From contig NZ_JACAPG010000021.1 in NCBI RefSeq assembly GCF_013385825.1, positions 186,001-250,000 on the forward strand: 64,000 nucleotides of DNA, written 5' to 3'. Positions 25,508 through 35,923 of this stretch are shown here, in pieces. The stretch comes from Pseudomonas reactans (lineage in GTDB: Bacteria; Pseudomonadota; Gammaproteobacteria; Pseudomonadales; Pseudomonadaceae). The number at the start of each line of letters is the position of its first letter. Positions within the stretch are counted from its first letter, which is position 1. The notes beneath the pieces are model-generated. The model did not search any database. It was not told the DNA's origin and was given only the letters and a program-made list of their open reading frames with translations. Both the position numbers and the translations under genes were made by a program.

Positions 25508-26632
25508 TCAACCGCGGTAGTAACGTTGTGGCACAAATGGCATTTTACTTACACGAAGTGGCACCTTTTTCCCACGTACCAACGCAGAGACTTCGGTATC
25601 CAGTGCGATGAAGGCGCTGTCCAGGTAACCCATGGCCAGCGGGCCGCCCAGGGTCGGACCGAAGCCGCCGCTGCAGACGCTGCCGATCACGGTACCGTCT
25701 GCGTCGACGATTTCCGCGCCTTCACGGACGGGCGTGCGCTCTTGTGGCAACAAACCTACTCGTTTGCGGCTCACACCGGTTTGCTGTTGGGTGAAGATGT
25801 TGTCCGCACCCGGGAAGCCACCGGCACGCGCACCGTCGGCACGACGGGCCTTGGAGATCGCCCACAGCAGGCTAGCTTCGATCGGTGTGGTGTCGGTGTT
25901 CATGTCATGGCCGTACAGGCACAGGCCGGCTTCCAGGCGCAGCGAGTCGCGGGCGCCCAGGCCGATGGCCTGTACTTCGGTCTCGGCCAGCAGGCTGCGC
26001 GCGAGGCTTTCGGCATTGGCGGCAGGCACGGAGATCTCGAAGCCGTCTTCGCCGGTGTAGCCGGAACGGCTGACATAACAGTCCACGCCCAGCAGGCGCA
26101 GCGTGGCGAACTGCATGAAGGTCATCTTGGTGACTTCCGGTGCCAGGCGCGCCAGCACCTTCACCGCTGCCGGGCCTTGCAGGGCTAGCAGGGCGCGCTC
26201 TTCAAACAGTGGCTCGATGGTGCATTGGTCACCGATATGTTGGCGCAGGTGTGCCAGGTCCTGGTCCTTGCAGGCGGCGTTGACCACCAGGAACAGTTCG
26301 TCGTTACCCAGGTTGGCCACCATCAGGTCATCGAGAATGCCGCCCTGGTCGTTGGTGAACATCGCGTAGCGCTGCATGCCCACCGGCAGGTCGATGATGT
26401 CGACCGGCACCAGGGTTTCCAGGGCCTTGGCGGCATTGGCGCCGGTGAGGCGGATCTGGCCCATGTGGGACACGTCGAACAGCCCGGCCTGATCACGGGT
26501 GTGCTGGTGTTCCTTCATCACGCCCAGCGGGTATTGCACCGGCATGTCGTAGCCGGCGAAGGGCACCATGCGTGCGCCCAGCTCGATGTGCAGGGCGTGC
26601 AGAGGGGTTTTCAACAGGGTTTCGGTGGACAT
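25508..26632 (-). CDS. gcvT: Glycine cleavage system T protein (aminomethyltransferase)
   Basis: 374 residues. GcvT transfers the methylene from the H-protein lipoyl arm to tetrahydrofolate, releasing ammonia. Motifs: FAGYDMPVQYPLGVMKEH, SHMGQIRLTG and GYTGEDGFEISVP in the folate-binding part. The ATG at 26632 (MSTETLLKTPLHALH) is chosen; ATG 26677 would overlap the sdaA 3' end with unrelated residues. It follows sdaA after 38 bases and is the last gene of gcvH-gcvP-sdaA-gcvT. Confidence 0.96.
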   Translation of the reverse strand: MSTETLLKTPLHALHIELGARMVPFAGYDMPVQYPLGVMKEHQHTRDQAGLFDVSHMGQIRLTGANAAKALETLVPVDIIDLPVGMQRYAMFTNDQGGILDDLMVANLGNDELFLVVNAACKDQDLAHLRQHIGDQCTIEPLFEERALLALQGPAAVKVLARLAPEVTKMTFMQFATLRLLGVDCYVSRSGYTGEDGFEISVPAANAESLARSLLAETEVQAIGLGARDSLRLEAGLCLYGHDMNTDTTPIEASLLWAISKARRADGARAGGFPGADNIFTQQQTGVSRKRVGLLPQERTPVREGAEIVDADGTVIGSVCSGGFGPTLGGPLAMGYLDSAFIALDTEVSALVRGKKVPLRVSKMPFVPQRYYRG

Positions 26633-26670
26633 ATTCAGCTCCTGAAAAACGTGCTGGCGCGCCTTGGGCG

Positions 26671-28047
<1,377 letters not shown>

Positions 28048-28088
28048 GAGTTGTTCTCCGGTTTCTTATTATTGGATACCTGAACCTC

Positions 28089-28188
28089 TGTAGGAGCGAG
28101 CTTGCTCGCGAAGAACCCACAGGCACCGCGTTCCTTCAGGATGGTCGCGGGGGGCCTCAGGTTTTTCGCGAGCGAGCTCGCTCCTACA
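28089..28188. repeat. REP inverted pair inside the glycine operon
   Basis: Ends TGTAGGAGCGAGCTTGCTCG and CGAGCGAGCTCGCTCCTACA enclose about 50 bases, between gcvP and sdaA. The right unit differs by one base from the other copies (AGCGAGC in place of AGCAAGC), so its stem is longer. Confidence 0.9.
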
Positions 28189-28191
28189 AGG

Positions 28192-31029
28192 TTATGCGTA
28201 ACTCTCGATCGACGGGCACGCACACACCAGGTTGCGATCACCAAACACGTTATCCACCCGCCCAACCGGCGGCCAGTACTTGCCTTCGATCAACGACGGC
28301 ACCGGGTACACCGCCTGCTCGCGGGTGTACGGGTGGGTCCACTCACTCACCAATTCAGCGGCGGTGTGCGGCGCGTTTTTCAGTGGGTTGTCGTCCTTGT
28401 CCAAGGTGCCGTTTTCCACCGCACGGATTTCTTCGCGGATGGCGATCATGGCGTTGCAGAAGCGGTCCAGTTCTTCCTTGGATTCACTTTCGGTCGGCTC
28501 GATCATCAAGGTGCCAGCCACCGGGAACGACATGGTCGGCGCATGGAAGCCGAAGTCGATCAGGCGCTTGGCCACGTCGTCTACGCTGATGCCGCTGCTG
28601 TCCTTCAGTGGGCGCAGGTCGAGGATGCACTCATGTGCAACCAGGCCGTTGCTGCCGGTGTAGAGCACGGGGTAGTGCTCTTCCAGGCGACGGGAGATGT
28701 AGTTGGCATTCAGGATCGCCAGCTGCGAAGCGCGCTTGAGGCCTGCGCCGCCCATCATGCTGATGTACATCCAGGTGATCGGCAAAATGCTTGCGCTGCC
28801 GAATGGCGCCGCACACACCGCGCCTTCCTTGCGCTCCATGGCCGCGTGGCCGGGCAGGAACGGCGTGAGGTGCGACTTGACGCCAATCGGGCCAACACCC
28901 GGGCCGCCACCGCCGTGAGGGATGCAGAAGGTCTTGTGCAGGTTCAGGTGGGACACGTCGCCGCCGAACTTGCCCGGTGCGCACAGGCCGACCATGGCGT
29001 TCATGTTGGCGCCGTCGATGTACACCTGGCCGCCGTTGTCGTGAATGATGCCGCAGATTTCGCGGATACCTTCTTCGAACACGCCGTGGGTGGACGGGTA
29101 GGTGATCATCAGCGCGGCGAGGTGCTCGCGGTGCTCGATGGCCTTGGCGCGCAGGTCTTCGATGTCGACGTTGCCGCGTGCATCGCAGGCGGTGACGACC
29201 ACGCGCATGCCTGCCATGTTGGCGGTGGCCGGGTTGGTGCCGTGGGCGGACGAGGGAATCAGGCAAATGTCGCGGCGCTCATCGCCACGGCTCTGGTGAT
29301 AGGCACGAATAGCCAGCAAGCCTGCGTATTCGCCTTGGGAACCGGCGTTTGGCTGCAGGGAGATCGCGTCGTAACCCGTCGCCGCGCAGAGCATGGCTTC
29401 CAGGTCGCTGGTCAGCTCCAGGTAGCCGGCACTTTGTTCGGCCGGGGCGAACGGGTGCAAGGCGCCGAATTCGGCCCAGGTCACCGGGATCATTTCACTG
29501 GCGGCGTTGAGCTTCATGGTGCACGAGCCCAGCGGGATCATGGTGCGGTCCAGCGCGAGGTCCTTGTCGGCCAGTTTGCGCAGGTAGCGCATCAGCTCGG
29601 TTTCGGAGTGATAACGGTTGAACACCGGATGGCTGAGGACTGGCGACTGGCGCAGCAGGGCGGCTGGCAGCGTGCTTTCCGTCTGGGCGAAAGCGGGAAG
29701 GGCCTTGCCGTCGGCAAAGATCGCCCACAGGGTTTCGATATCGGCCTGGGTGGTGGTTTCGTCCACCGACACACCCACACGCTCGCCATCCACCACACGC
29801 AGGTTGATGCGCTGGGTGCGCGCCTTGTCGTGCAGCGCGGCAGTGTTGGTGCCGGTGTTGAGGGTGATGGTGTCGAAGAAGTTTTCCTGCTCGACCTTCA
29901 GGCCCAGGGCGCTCAGGCCCTTGGCCAGGATCGCGGTCAGCTGGTGCACACGCTGGGCAATCTGGGTCAGGCCTTTGGGACCGTGGTACACGGCGTACAT
30001 GCTGGCGATGTTCGCCAGCAGCACCTGGGCGGTGCAGATGTTCGACGTGGCTTTCTCGCGGCGGATATGTTGCTCGCGGGTCTGCATGGCCAGGCGCAGG
30101 GCTGGCTTGCCGAAACGGTCCACGGACACACCGACCAGACGGCCCGGCATGTCGCGCTTGAACGCGTCCTTGGTAGAGAAATACGCCGCGTGCGGGCCAC
30201 CGAAGCCCAGCGGCACGCCGAAGCGTTGCGCGCTGCCGATGGCCACGTCGGCGCCGAACTCACCCGGCGGGGCCAGCAGGGTCAGGGCCAGCAGGTCGGC
30301 GGCCACGGCCACCAAGGCATTGGCGGCATGGAAGCGCTCGGTCAGTGCGCGGTAGTCGAACACGTCACCGTTGCTGGCCGGGTACTGCAGCAGGGCACCG
30401 AAGAACGGGCTGACGTCGGTCAGTTCGCGCTCATCGCCCACCACCACGTCGATGCCCAGCGGCTCGGCACGGGTGCGCAATACATCGAGGGTTTGCGGGT
30501 GGCTGTGGATCGAGGCGAAGAAGGCATTGCTGCCCTTGTTCTTGCTCAGGCGCTTGCAGAAGGTCATGGCTTCGGCGGCTGCGGTGGCTTCGTCGAGCAA
30601 GGATGCGTTGGCGATCGGCAGGCCGGTGAGGTCGCTGATCAGGGTCTGAAAATTCAGCAGCGCTTCCAGGCGGCCCTGGGAAATCTCGGGTTGGTACGGG
30701 GTGTAGGCGGTGTACCAGGCCGGGTTTTCCAGCAAGTTGCGCAGGATCGGCGACGGCGTGTGGCAGTTGTAGTAGCCCTGGCCGATGTAGGTCTTGAACA
30801 GTTGGTTCTTGCCGGCGATGGCCTTGATCTTGGCCAGTGCGTCGGCTTCGCTCAGGCCGTCTTCCAGGCCGAGCACGCTGGTGCCCTTGATGCTTTCCGG
30901 GATCACGCTGGCGCTCAGCGCTTCCAGGGAGTCGAAGCCCAGGCTGGCGAGCATCTGCTGCTCATCTTCCTGGCGCGGGCCGATGTGGCGGGCGATGAAT
31001 TCGTTGGCGGTGGTGATGTTAACGGTCAT
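28192..31029 (-). CDS. gcvP: Glycine dehydrogenase (decarboxylating), P protein
   Basis: 945 residues, a single-chain P protein of the usual length made of two similar halves. The PLP lysine is in HLNLHKTFCIPHGGGGPG (about residues 697-714), followed by the Gly-rich GPIGVKSHL. It decarboxylates glycine and moves the aminomethyl group to GcvH. Start MTVNITTANEF. It follows gcvH by about 10 bases, indicating one transcript. Confidence 0.98.
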   Translation of the reverse strand: MTVNITTANEFIARHIGPRQEDEQQMLASLGFDSLEALSASVIPESIKGTSVLGLEDGLSEADALAKIKAIAGKNQLFKTYIGQGYYNCHTPSPILRNLLENPAWYTAYTPYQPEISQGRLEALLNFQTLISDLTGLPIANASLLDEATAAAEAMTFCKRLSKNKGSNAFFASIHSHPQTLDVLRTRAEPLGIDVVVGDERELTDVSPFFGALLQYPASNGDVFDYRALTERFHAANALVAVAADLLALTLLAPPGEFGADVAIGSAQRFGVPLGFGGPHAAYFSTKDAFKRDMPGRLVGVSVDRFGKPALRLAMQTREQHIRREKATSNICTAQVLLANIASMYAVYHGPKGLTQIAQRVHQLTAILAKGLSALGLKVEQENFFDTITLNTGTNTAALHDKARTQRINLRVVDGERVGVSVDETTTQADIETLWAIFADGKALPAFAQTESTLPAALLRQSPVLSHPVFNRYHSETELMRYLRKLADKDLALDRTMIPLGSCTMKLNAASEMIPVTWAEFGALHPFAPAEQSAGYLELTSDLEAMLCAATGYDAISLQPNAGSQGEYAGLLAIRAYHQSRGDERRDICLIPSSAHGTNPATANMAGMRVVVTACDARGNVDIEDLRAKAIEHREHLAALMITYPSTHGVFEEGIREICGIIHDNGGQVYIDGANMNAMVGLCAPGKFGGDVSHLNLHKTFCIPHGGGGPGVGPIGVKSHLTPFLPGHAAMERKEGAVCAAPFGSASILPITWMYISMMGGAGLKRASQLAILNANYISRRLEEHYPVLYTGSNGLVAHECILDLRPLKDSSGISVDDVAKRLIDFGFHAPTMSFPVAGTLMIEPTESESKEELDRFCNAMIAIREEIRAVENGTLDKDDNPLKNAPHTAAELVSEWTHPYTREQAVYPVPSLIEGKYWPPVGRVDNVFGDRNLVCACPSIESYA

Positions 31030-31039
31030 TGCGCGCTCC

Positions 31040-31423
31040 TCAAGCTTCAGCGTTGGCTTTGATCAGGCGGTCGTACGCGTCCTGATCCAACAGTTTAGCG
31101 ACCGCACCGGCATCGGCCGGTTTAAAGCGGAAGAACCAACCTTCGCCCATCGGGTCTTCGTTGACCAGCTCCGGGCTGCCATCCAATTTGTCGTTCACTT
31201 CAAGGACTTCACCGTCCAAAGGCATGTACACGCCGCTGGCCGCTTTGACCGACTCAACGGTGGACGCCTCGGCGCCCTTGTCATAGGCCTGCAACTCCGG
31301 CAGTTGCACGAAAACCACATCACCCAGCGCGTTCTGCGCGAAAGCGGTGATACCCACGGTGACGCTGCCGTCGGCTTCGGCGCGCAGCCATTCGTGATCT
31401 TCAGTGAAACGCAACTCGCTCAT
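31040..31423 (-). CDS. gcvH: Glycine cleavage system H protein
   Basis: 127 residues. The lipoyl-bearing Lys is in STVESVKAASGVYMPL (about Lys64), in the correct hammerhead context. H protein shuttles the aminomethyl arm between P, T and L proteins. It is the first gene of the operon; a sigma-54-type promoter ends about 60 bases upstream and GcsR-like sites lie further up. Confidence 0.97.
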   Translation of the reverse strand: MSELRFTEDHEWLRAEADGSVTVGITAFAQNALGDVVFVQLPELQAYDKGAEASTVESVKAASGVYMPLDGEVLEVNDKLDGSPELVNEDPMGEGWFFRFKPADAGAVAKLLDQDAYDRLIKANAEA

Positions 31424-31482
31424 GGAAACTCCTCAGGGCCAGATTCGTCTGGTGGACGGGATTGGAATAATGGGGAGTTGCT

Positions 31483-31502
31483 TAGCAATATCGCGGCCAA
31501 GG
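31483..31502 (-). promoter_or_regulatory. Sigma-54 promoter of the glycine operon
   Basis: On the minus strand the sequence reads TTGGCCGCGATATTGCTA, with GG and GC ten bases apart, the invariant spacing for -24/-12 elements. A start near 31473 would give a leader of about 50 bases before gcvH. Confidence 0.8.
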
Positions 31503-31563
31503 TTGTTAAGTCTTTATAAATCAACGAGTTAAATAAAACGGTTATGAGGATGCGCCGATTGGC

Positions 31564-31581
31564 TGTAGCGATTTCGCTACA
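31564..31581. promoter_or_regulatory. GcsR-like binding site 1
   Basis: TGTAGCGATTTCGCTACA, a perfect 7-4-7 palindrome with the geometry of the known P. aeruginosa GcsR site TGTAACG-N4-CGTTCCG. About 70 bases upstream of the -24 element. Confidence 0.7.
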
Positions 31582-31644
31582 CTCGAGTGCCTGAAAAAAA
31601 GCCTATGTGGATCAAAGCCTTGCATGGCGCGCAAAATACAGGGT

Positions 31645-31662
31645 TGTATCGATATCGTTACG
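31645..31662. promoter_or_regulatory. GcsR-like binding site 2
   Basis: TGTATCGATATCGTTACG, same 7-4-7 geometry; its start is 19 bases from site 3, so the two face the same side of the helix approximately (about two turns). Confidence 0.65.
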
Positions 31663-31663
31663 C

Positions 31664-31681
31664 TGTAGCGCTTTCAGTACA
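31664..31681. promoter_or_regulatory. GcsR-like binding site 3
   Basis: TGTAGCGCTTTCAGTACA, adjoining site 2 in tandem. Together the three sites are the expected enhancer for a TyrR-like activator of sigma-54 promoters. Confidence 0.65.
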
Positions 31682-31720
31682 GCCGATGTCGTTCTCAGAC
31701 CAAATTTGCGCTGCATCCCT

Positions 31721-31788
31721 TGTAGGAGTCCGGCTTGCCGGCGATGGCGATCTCACAGGCGTCATCGCCGGCAAGCCGGGCTCCTACA
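31721..31788. repeat. REP inverted pair (TCCGGCTTGCCGGCGAT family)
   Basis: TGTAGGAGTCCGGCTTGCCG at the left and its complement at the right with an 18-base spacer; it lies between the enhancer and the gcsR stop codon and marks a second REP sequence family in the window. Confidence 0.9.
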
Positions 31789-31803
31789 AGGACATGCGTA
31801 TAG

Positions 31804-33315
31804 TCAGGGTTTATTGGTGGGAATGCCGTACTTGCGCAGACGATGGGCAATCGCCGTGTGCGAGGTCTGCAACCGGCTGGCCAGTTGGCGGGTCGAGGGG
31901 TAGCTGGTGTATAGCGTTTCCAGCAGATTACGCTCGAAGTCTTCCACCGCCTGTTCCAGGCTGTCGATTTCACCGTCGCTCTGGCGCGCCACTGACGTGC
32001 CGGCGATGTCCAGGTCGCCAATGTCCACGAGGCTGCTTTCGCAGATGGCAGCGGCGCGGAAGATCACGTTCTGCAATTGGCGTACGTTACCCGGCCAGCG
32101 GTTGCCGAGCAGCGCTGGGTACGTGCCGGGTGCCAGGCGGCACACCGGGCGCTGGATCTGCGCGCAGGCCTGTTGCATGAAGTAGCGGGCCAGCAACAGG
32201 ATGTCCTGGCCGCGTGCGCGCAACGGCGGTACTTCGACGTTGAGCACGTTGAGGCGATAGAACAAGTCTTCGCGAAAGGTGCCTTCGCTGACCATTTTTT
32301 CCAGGTCGCGGTGGGTGGCGCTGAGGATGCGCACATTGACCTTCACTTCACGGTCGCCGCCGACGCGCCGGAAGCTGCCGTCGTTGAGAAACCGCAGCAG
32401 CTTGGCCTGCAAGTACGGCGACATTTCACCGATCTCATCCAGAAACACCGTGCCCTGGTTGGCCAACTCCATCAGCCCCGGCTTGCCACCGCGTTGGGCG
32501 CCGGTAAAGGCGCCTGGTGCATAACCGAACAACTCGCTTTCCGCGAGGTTTTCCGGCAGTGCCGCGCAGTTCAACGCCAGAAAGGGCGCACTGTGGCGCG
32601 CGCTGATCGCATGGCAGGCACGCGCCACCAGCTCTTTGCCGGTGCCGGTTTCGCCCTGGATCAACAACGGTGCGTCCAACGCCGCCACCCGCTGCGCGCG
32701 GGCCTTGAGCGTGCGGATGACCGGGGATTCACCGAGCAGTGCATCAAAGCCTTCGGCGTGGTCATGGTGCAGCGCCGACAGTTGTTCGCCGATGCGATTG
32801 GGTTGGTAGAGGGTGAGCAAGGCGCCGGCGTCAGTGATCGGCGTGGCGTCCAGCAGCAGGGTCTGGCCGTTGACGCTGATCTCCCGCAGGGGCAGGCGAA
32901 AGCCATGTTCCAGCAGGGTGTCGAGCAGCGCCGGGTCATTGAACAGCTCGCTGATGCTTTCGCCGGCTGGCTCACGCCCATACAGGGCGATGAGCGCCGG
33001 GTTGGCCAGCAGGATCTTGCCCGCGCTGTCCAGCGCCAGCACCGGGTCGGTCATGGCGGCCAACAGGGCGTCGAGTTGCAGGTGGCGGCGTTGGCCGGGA
33101 AGGATATCCACCACGGTCACCGCTTGCACGCCCTGCACGCTGAACAGTGCGTCGCGCAGTTCTTCGAGCACGTCGGCGCTCAGGGTCGGCGCGTCGATGT
33201 AGACGTTGGGCGGCACCATTTCTACCGCATCCAGGTTGAGATTGCGCCCACCGAGCAGGGCCAGGACTTCCTGGGTAATGCCGACGCGGTCGATGAAGCT
33301 GACGTGGATACGCAT
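31804..33315 (-). CDS. gcsR: TyrR-family sigma-54 activator of the glycine cleavage operon
   Basis: 503 residues. N-terminal ACT domain (about 1-75, DRVGITQEVLALLGG), PAS-like domain (about 82-160), AAA+ sigma-54 interaction domain with Walker A GETGTGKE (221-228), the GAFTGA loop (268-273) and Walker B GTVFLDE (288-294), and a C-terminal helix-turn-helix (about 470-500, TRQLASRLQTSHTAIAHR). GcsR of P. aeruginosa senses glycine and drives gcvH2-gcvP2-glyA2-sdaA-gcvT2. Its position beside this operon, the sigma-54 promoter and the three sites support the same role. An alternative is the related PhhR, but neighbours argue against it. Confidence 0.92.
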   Translation of the reverse strand: MRIHVSFIDRVGITQEVLALLGGRNLNLDAVEMVPPNVYIDAPTLSADVLEELRDALFSVQGVQAVTVVDILPGQRRHLQLDALLAAMTDPVLALDSAGKILLANPALIALYGREPAGESISELFNDPALLDTLLEHGFRLPLREISVNGQTLLLDATPITDAGALLTLYQPNRIGEQLSALHHDHAEGFDALLGESPVIRTLKARAQRVAALDAPLLIQGETGTGKELVARACHAISARHSAPFLALNCAALPENLAESELFGYAPGAFTGAQRGGKPGLMELANQGTVFLDEIGEMSPYLQAKLLRFLNDGSFRRVGGDREVKVNVRILSATHRDLEKMVSEGTFREDLFYRLNVLNVEVPPLRARGQDILLLARYFMQQACAQIQRPVCRLAPGTYPALLGNRWPGNVRQLQNVIFRAAAICESSLVDIGDLDIAGTSVARQSDGEIDSLEQAVEDFERNLLETLYTSYPSTRQLASRLQTSHTAIAHRLRKYGIPTNKP

Positions 33316-33370
33316 GGGGCGCTAACAATTCTGAGGAGCGAGAGGCGGCAAGTATGCCAGAGGTGAAAAC

Positions 33371-33470
33371 TGTAGGAGCGAGCTTGCTCGCGAAAAACGT
33401 CAACGATAACGCGGGTTGCTTGAATGCACGCGTTGATCTTGCGTTCTTCGCGAGCAAGCTCGCTCCTACA
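33371..33470. repeat. REP inverted pair (GAGCGAGCTTGCTCGCGA family)
   Basis: TGTAGGAGCGAGCTTGCTCG and its complement enclose about 50 bases; the inner half AAAACGTCAACGATAACGC is similar to the one at 10129, so the copies share more than the ends. Confidence 0.9.
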
Positions 33471-33479
33471 GGGGGGCGG

Positions 33480-33842
33480 TTATTCCAGGTGCTCGGGTTT
33501 TACCGGGTCCCCAGGTTTCACATCCAACTGATGCCGCACATCCTCGAACATCAGGTCGTACTGCTTGTGCATCGAGCCGTTCAGCACGGCAATTTTCGGC
33601 ATGCCGTATTTCTGCGCGATGTTCATCGCATGCCGGGCAAAGTCGAACGCCTGGTCCTTGGGCAGGAAGAACTCTTCCTTGAGGTCCTTGCCCTGCACCG
33701 AGCCATGCAGCTTGAACAGCATCCCCTTGCCTTCCTTGGGATCCTGGCTGACTTCGTAGTCGATGCACAGGTTGTAGCTGTAGTCATCCTTGTTCAGCGC
33801 GTGGCGTTCAACGTGCAAGTGACCCGGTTCAAAGGTGGCCAT
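33480..33842 (-). CDS. DUF5064 family protein of the arc operon
   Basis: 120 residues, no signal peptide, no membrane segment. Begins MATFEPGHLHVERHALN and has KDDYSYNLCIDYEVSQD and an acidic-basic C-terminus ending KPEHLE. The family (DUF5064, named from memory) is found beside arcC in Pseudomonas. The gene follows arcC after 18 bases, so it is probably the last member of arcDABC. No function is known; a link to arginine fermentation is only inferred from position. Confidence 0.7.
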   Translation of the reverse strand: MATFEPGHLHVERHALNKDDYSYNLCIDYEVSQDPKEGKGMLFKLHGSVQGKDLKEEFFLPKDQAFDFARHAMNIAQKYGMPKIAVLNGSMHKQYDLMFEDVRHQLDVKPGDPVKPEHLE

Positions 33843-33860
33843 AGGCGTCTCTCCTCTACT

Positions 33861-34790
33861 TCACAGATAGGTGATGCCAGGTTTCGCCGTGCTGATGCGC
33901 GTACCGGCGCTGCCCTGGACGATGGCTTCGATGTCCGAGAGTGAACCGATGACGGCGGTTTTGCCAGTCTGGCGGGCGAACTCGCAGGCGGCTTGTACCT
34001 TGGGCCCCATGGAACCGGCGGCGAAGCCGAGTTTTTCCATTTCGTCGGGGTGGGCCTGGCCGATGGCCTTCTGGGTCGGTTTGCCGAAGTCGATAAAAGC
34101 CGCGTTGACGTCGGTGGCGATCACCAGCAGGTCGGCGTCCAACTGCGAGGCCAGCAGCGACGAGCACAGGTCCTTGTCGATCACCGCTTCGATGCCCTTG
34201 AGCTTGCCGTCCTCACCGTACATCGTAGGAATGCCGCCGCCACCCGCGCAGATCACGATGCTGCTTTTTTCCAGCAGCCACTTGATCGGGCGGATTTCAA
34301 AGATGCGTTTTGGGCGAGGGCTGGCGACCACGCGACGGTACTTGTCGCCATCCGGTGCAATGGCCCAGCCTTTTTCGGCGGCGAGTTTCTCCGCTTCCGC
34401 CTTGGAATACACCGGGCCGATAGGCTTGGTCGGATTCTTGAAAGCCGGGTCCTTGGCGTCCACTTCGACCTGGGTGAGCAGGGTGGCGAAGGGGACTTCG
34501 AAGTCCAGCAGGTTGCCCAGTTCCTGTTCGATGATGTAGCCGATCATGCCTTCGGTCTCGGCGCCGAGCACGTCCAGCGGGTACGGCGAGACCTGGGTGT
34601 AGGCCGCAGCCTGCAATGAGAGCAGGCCGACCTGCGGGCCATTGCCGTGGGCGATCACCAGTTCGTTGCCGGGGTGGATCTTGGCGATCTGTTCGGTGGC
34701 GATCCGGATATTGGCGCGTTGGTTGTCCGCCGTCATGGGTTCACCACGGCGGAGCAGGGCGTTACCGCCCAGTGCAACGACGATACGCAT
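33861..34790 (-). CDS. arcC: Carbamate kinase
   Basis: 309 residues, family length. ArcC makes ATP from carbamoyl phosphate and ADP, the energy-yielding step of the arginine deiminase pathway. It begins MRIVVALGGNALLRRGEPM and has the amino-acid-kinase motifs ELVIAHGNGPQVG (about 43-55) and VICAGGGGIPTM (about 179-190). Located 53 bases after arcB. Confidence 0.98.
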   Translation of the reverse strand: MRIVVALGGNALLRRGEPMTADNQRANIRIATEQIAKIHPGNELVIAHGNGPQVGLLSLQAAAYTQVSPYPLDVLGAETEGMIGYIIEQELGNLLDFEVPFATLLTQVEVDAKDPAFKNPTKPIGPVYSKAEAEKLAAEKGWAIAPDGDKYRRVVASPRPKRIFEIRPIKWLLEKSSIVICAGGGGIPTMYGEDGKLKGIEAVIDKDLCSSLLASQLDADLLVIATDVNAAFIDFGKPTQKAIGQAHPDEMEKLGFAAGSMGPKVQAACEFARQTGKTAVIGSLSDIEAIVQGSAGTRISTAKPGITYL

Positions 34791-34843
34791 AGCGTCTGTC
34801 CTTTTTCAAAGCAGCGGGGGAGCGGGCTCCCCCGAAGAAAGGG

Positions 34844-35854
34844 TTACAAATCGGCCAGGGTCGACACTAGGATCGCCTTGATGGTGTGCATGCGGTTTTC
34901 CGCTTGCTCGAAGGCGATGCAGGCCGGCGACTCGAACACGTCGTCTGTCACTTCAATGCCATTGGCCAGGTGCGGATACTGCTCGGCAATCTGCTTGCCG
35001 ACCTTGGTATCACTGTTGTGGAACGCCGGCAGGCAGTGCATGAACTTGGTGCGCGGGTTGCCGGTGGCTTTCATCAGCTCGGCGTTCACTTGGTACGGCA
35101 GCAGTTGCTCAATACGCTCGGCCCAGGCTTCCACCGGTTCACCCATCGACACCCACACGTCGGTATGGATGAAGTCCACACCTTTGACCGCGGCTTTCGG
35201 GTCCTCGGTGAGGGTGATGCGCGCGCCGCTTTCTTCCGCGTATTTTTTGCAGCGGCCGACCAAGTCATCGTGAGGCCACAGGGCTTTCGGCGCGCAGATG
35301 CGCACGTCCATGCCGAGCTTGGCGCCCACCAGCAGCAGCGAGTTGCCCATGTTGTTGCGGGCATCGCCCAGGTAGGCGTAGCTGATCTCGTGGATCGGCT
35401 TGTCGGCGTGTTCACGCATGGTCAGCACGTCGGCGATCATCTGGGTCGGGTGATATTCATCGGTCAGGCCGTTGAACACCGGCACGCCGGCGAACTTGGC
35501 CAGCTCTTCAACGATCTCCTGCTTGAAGCCACGGTATTCGATGGCGTCATACATGCGCCCGAGTACGCGGGCGGTGTCCTTCATGCTTTCCTTGTGGCCG
35601 ATCTGCGAGGAGCCCGGGTCGATGTAGGTGACGTTGGCGCCTTGGTCATAAGCGGCCACTTCGAAGGCGCAGCGCGTGCGAGTGGAGGTTTTTTCGAAGA
35701 TCAGCGCGATGTTGTTGCCTTTGAGGTGTTGCTGTTCGGTACCGGTGTACTTGGCGCGCTTGAGGTCGCGGGACAGGTCCAGCAGGTAGCGCAGCTCGCG
35801 CGGGGTGTGGTGTTCCAGGCTGAGCAGGCTGCGGTTGTGAATGTTGAACGCCAT
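34844..35854 (-). CDS. arcB: Ornithine carbamoyltransferase, catabolic
   Basis: 336 residues. Motifs: STRTRCAFEVAAYDQGA (about 55-72, carbamoyl phosphate binding) and KFMHCLPAFH (about 268-277). Position between arcA and arcC shows it is the catabolic enzyme, which converts citrulline and phosphate to ornithine and carbamoyl phosphate. Anabolic ArgF is a separate gene. Confidence 0.98.
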   Translation of the reverse strand: MAFNIHNRSLLSLEHHTPRELRYLLDLSRDLKRAKYTGTEQQHLKGNNIALIFEKTSTRTRCAFEVAAYDQGANVTYIDPGSSQIGHKESMKDTARVLGRMYDAIEYRGFKQEIVEELAKFAGVPVFNGLTDEYHPTQMIADVLTMREHADKPIHEISYAYLGDARNNMGNSLLLVGAKLGMDVRICAPKALWPHDDLVGRCKKYAEESGARITLTEDPKAAVKGVDFIHTDVWVSMGEPVEAWAERIEQLLPYQVNAELMKATGNPRTKFMHCLPAFHNSDTKVGKQIAEQYPHLANGIEVTDDVFESPACIAFEQAENRMHTIKAILVSTLADL

Positions 35855-35923
35855 GATGATTCTCCTTGGATTCGGTGATCTGCCTGGCCAGCGTCTGATG
35901 AAAGCCGGCCTAGGGATGGTCGC

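Noticed and set aside
28102..31062. 986-codon plus-strand open frame over gcvP
   Set aside because: It is the antisense shadow of gcvP in a GC-rich genome; no motif, and the minus strand has all glycine dehydrogenase signatures.
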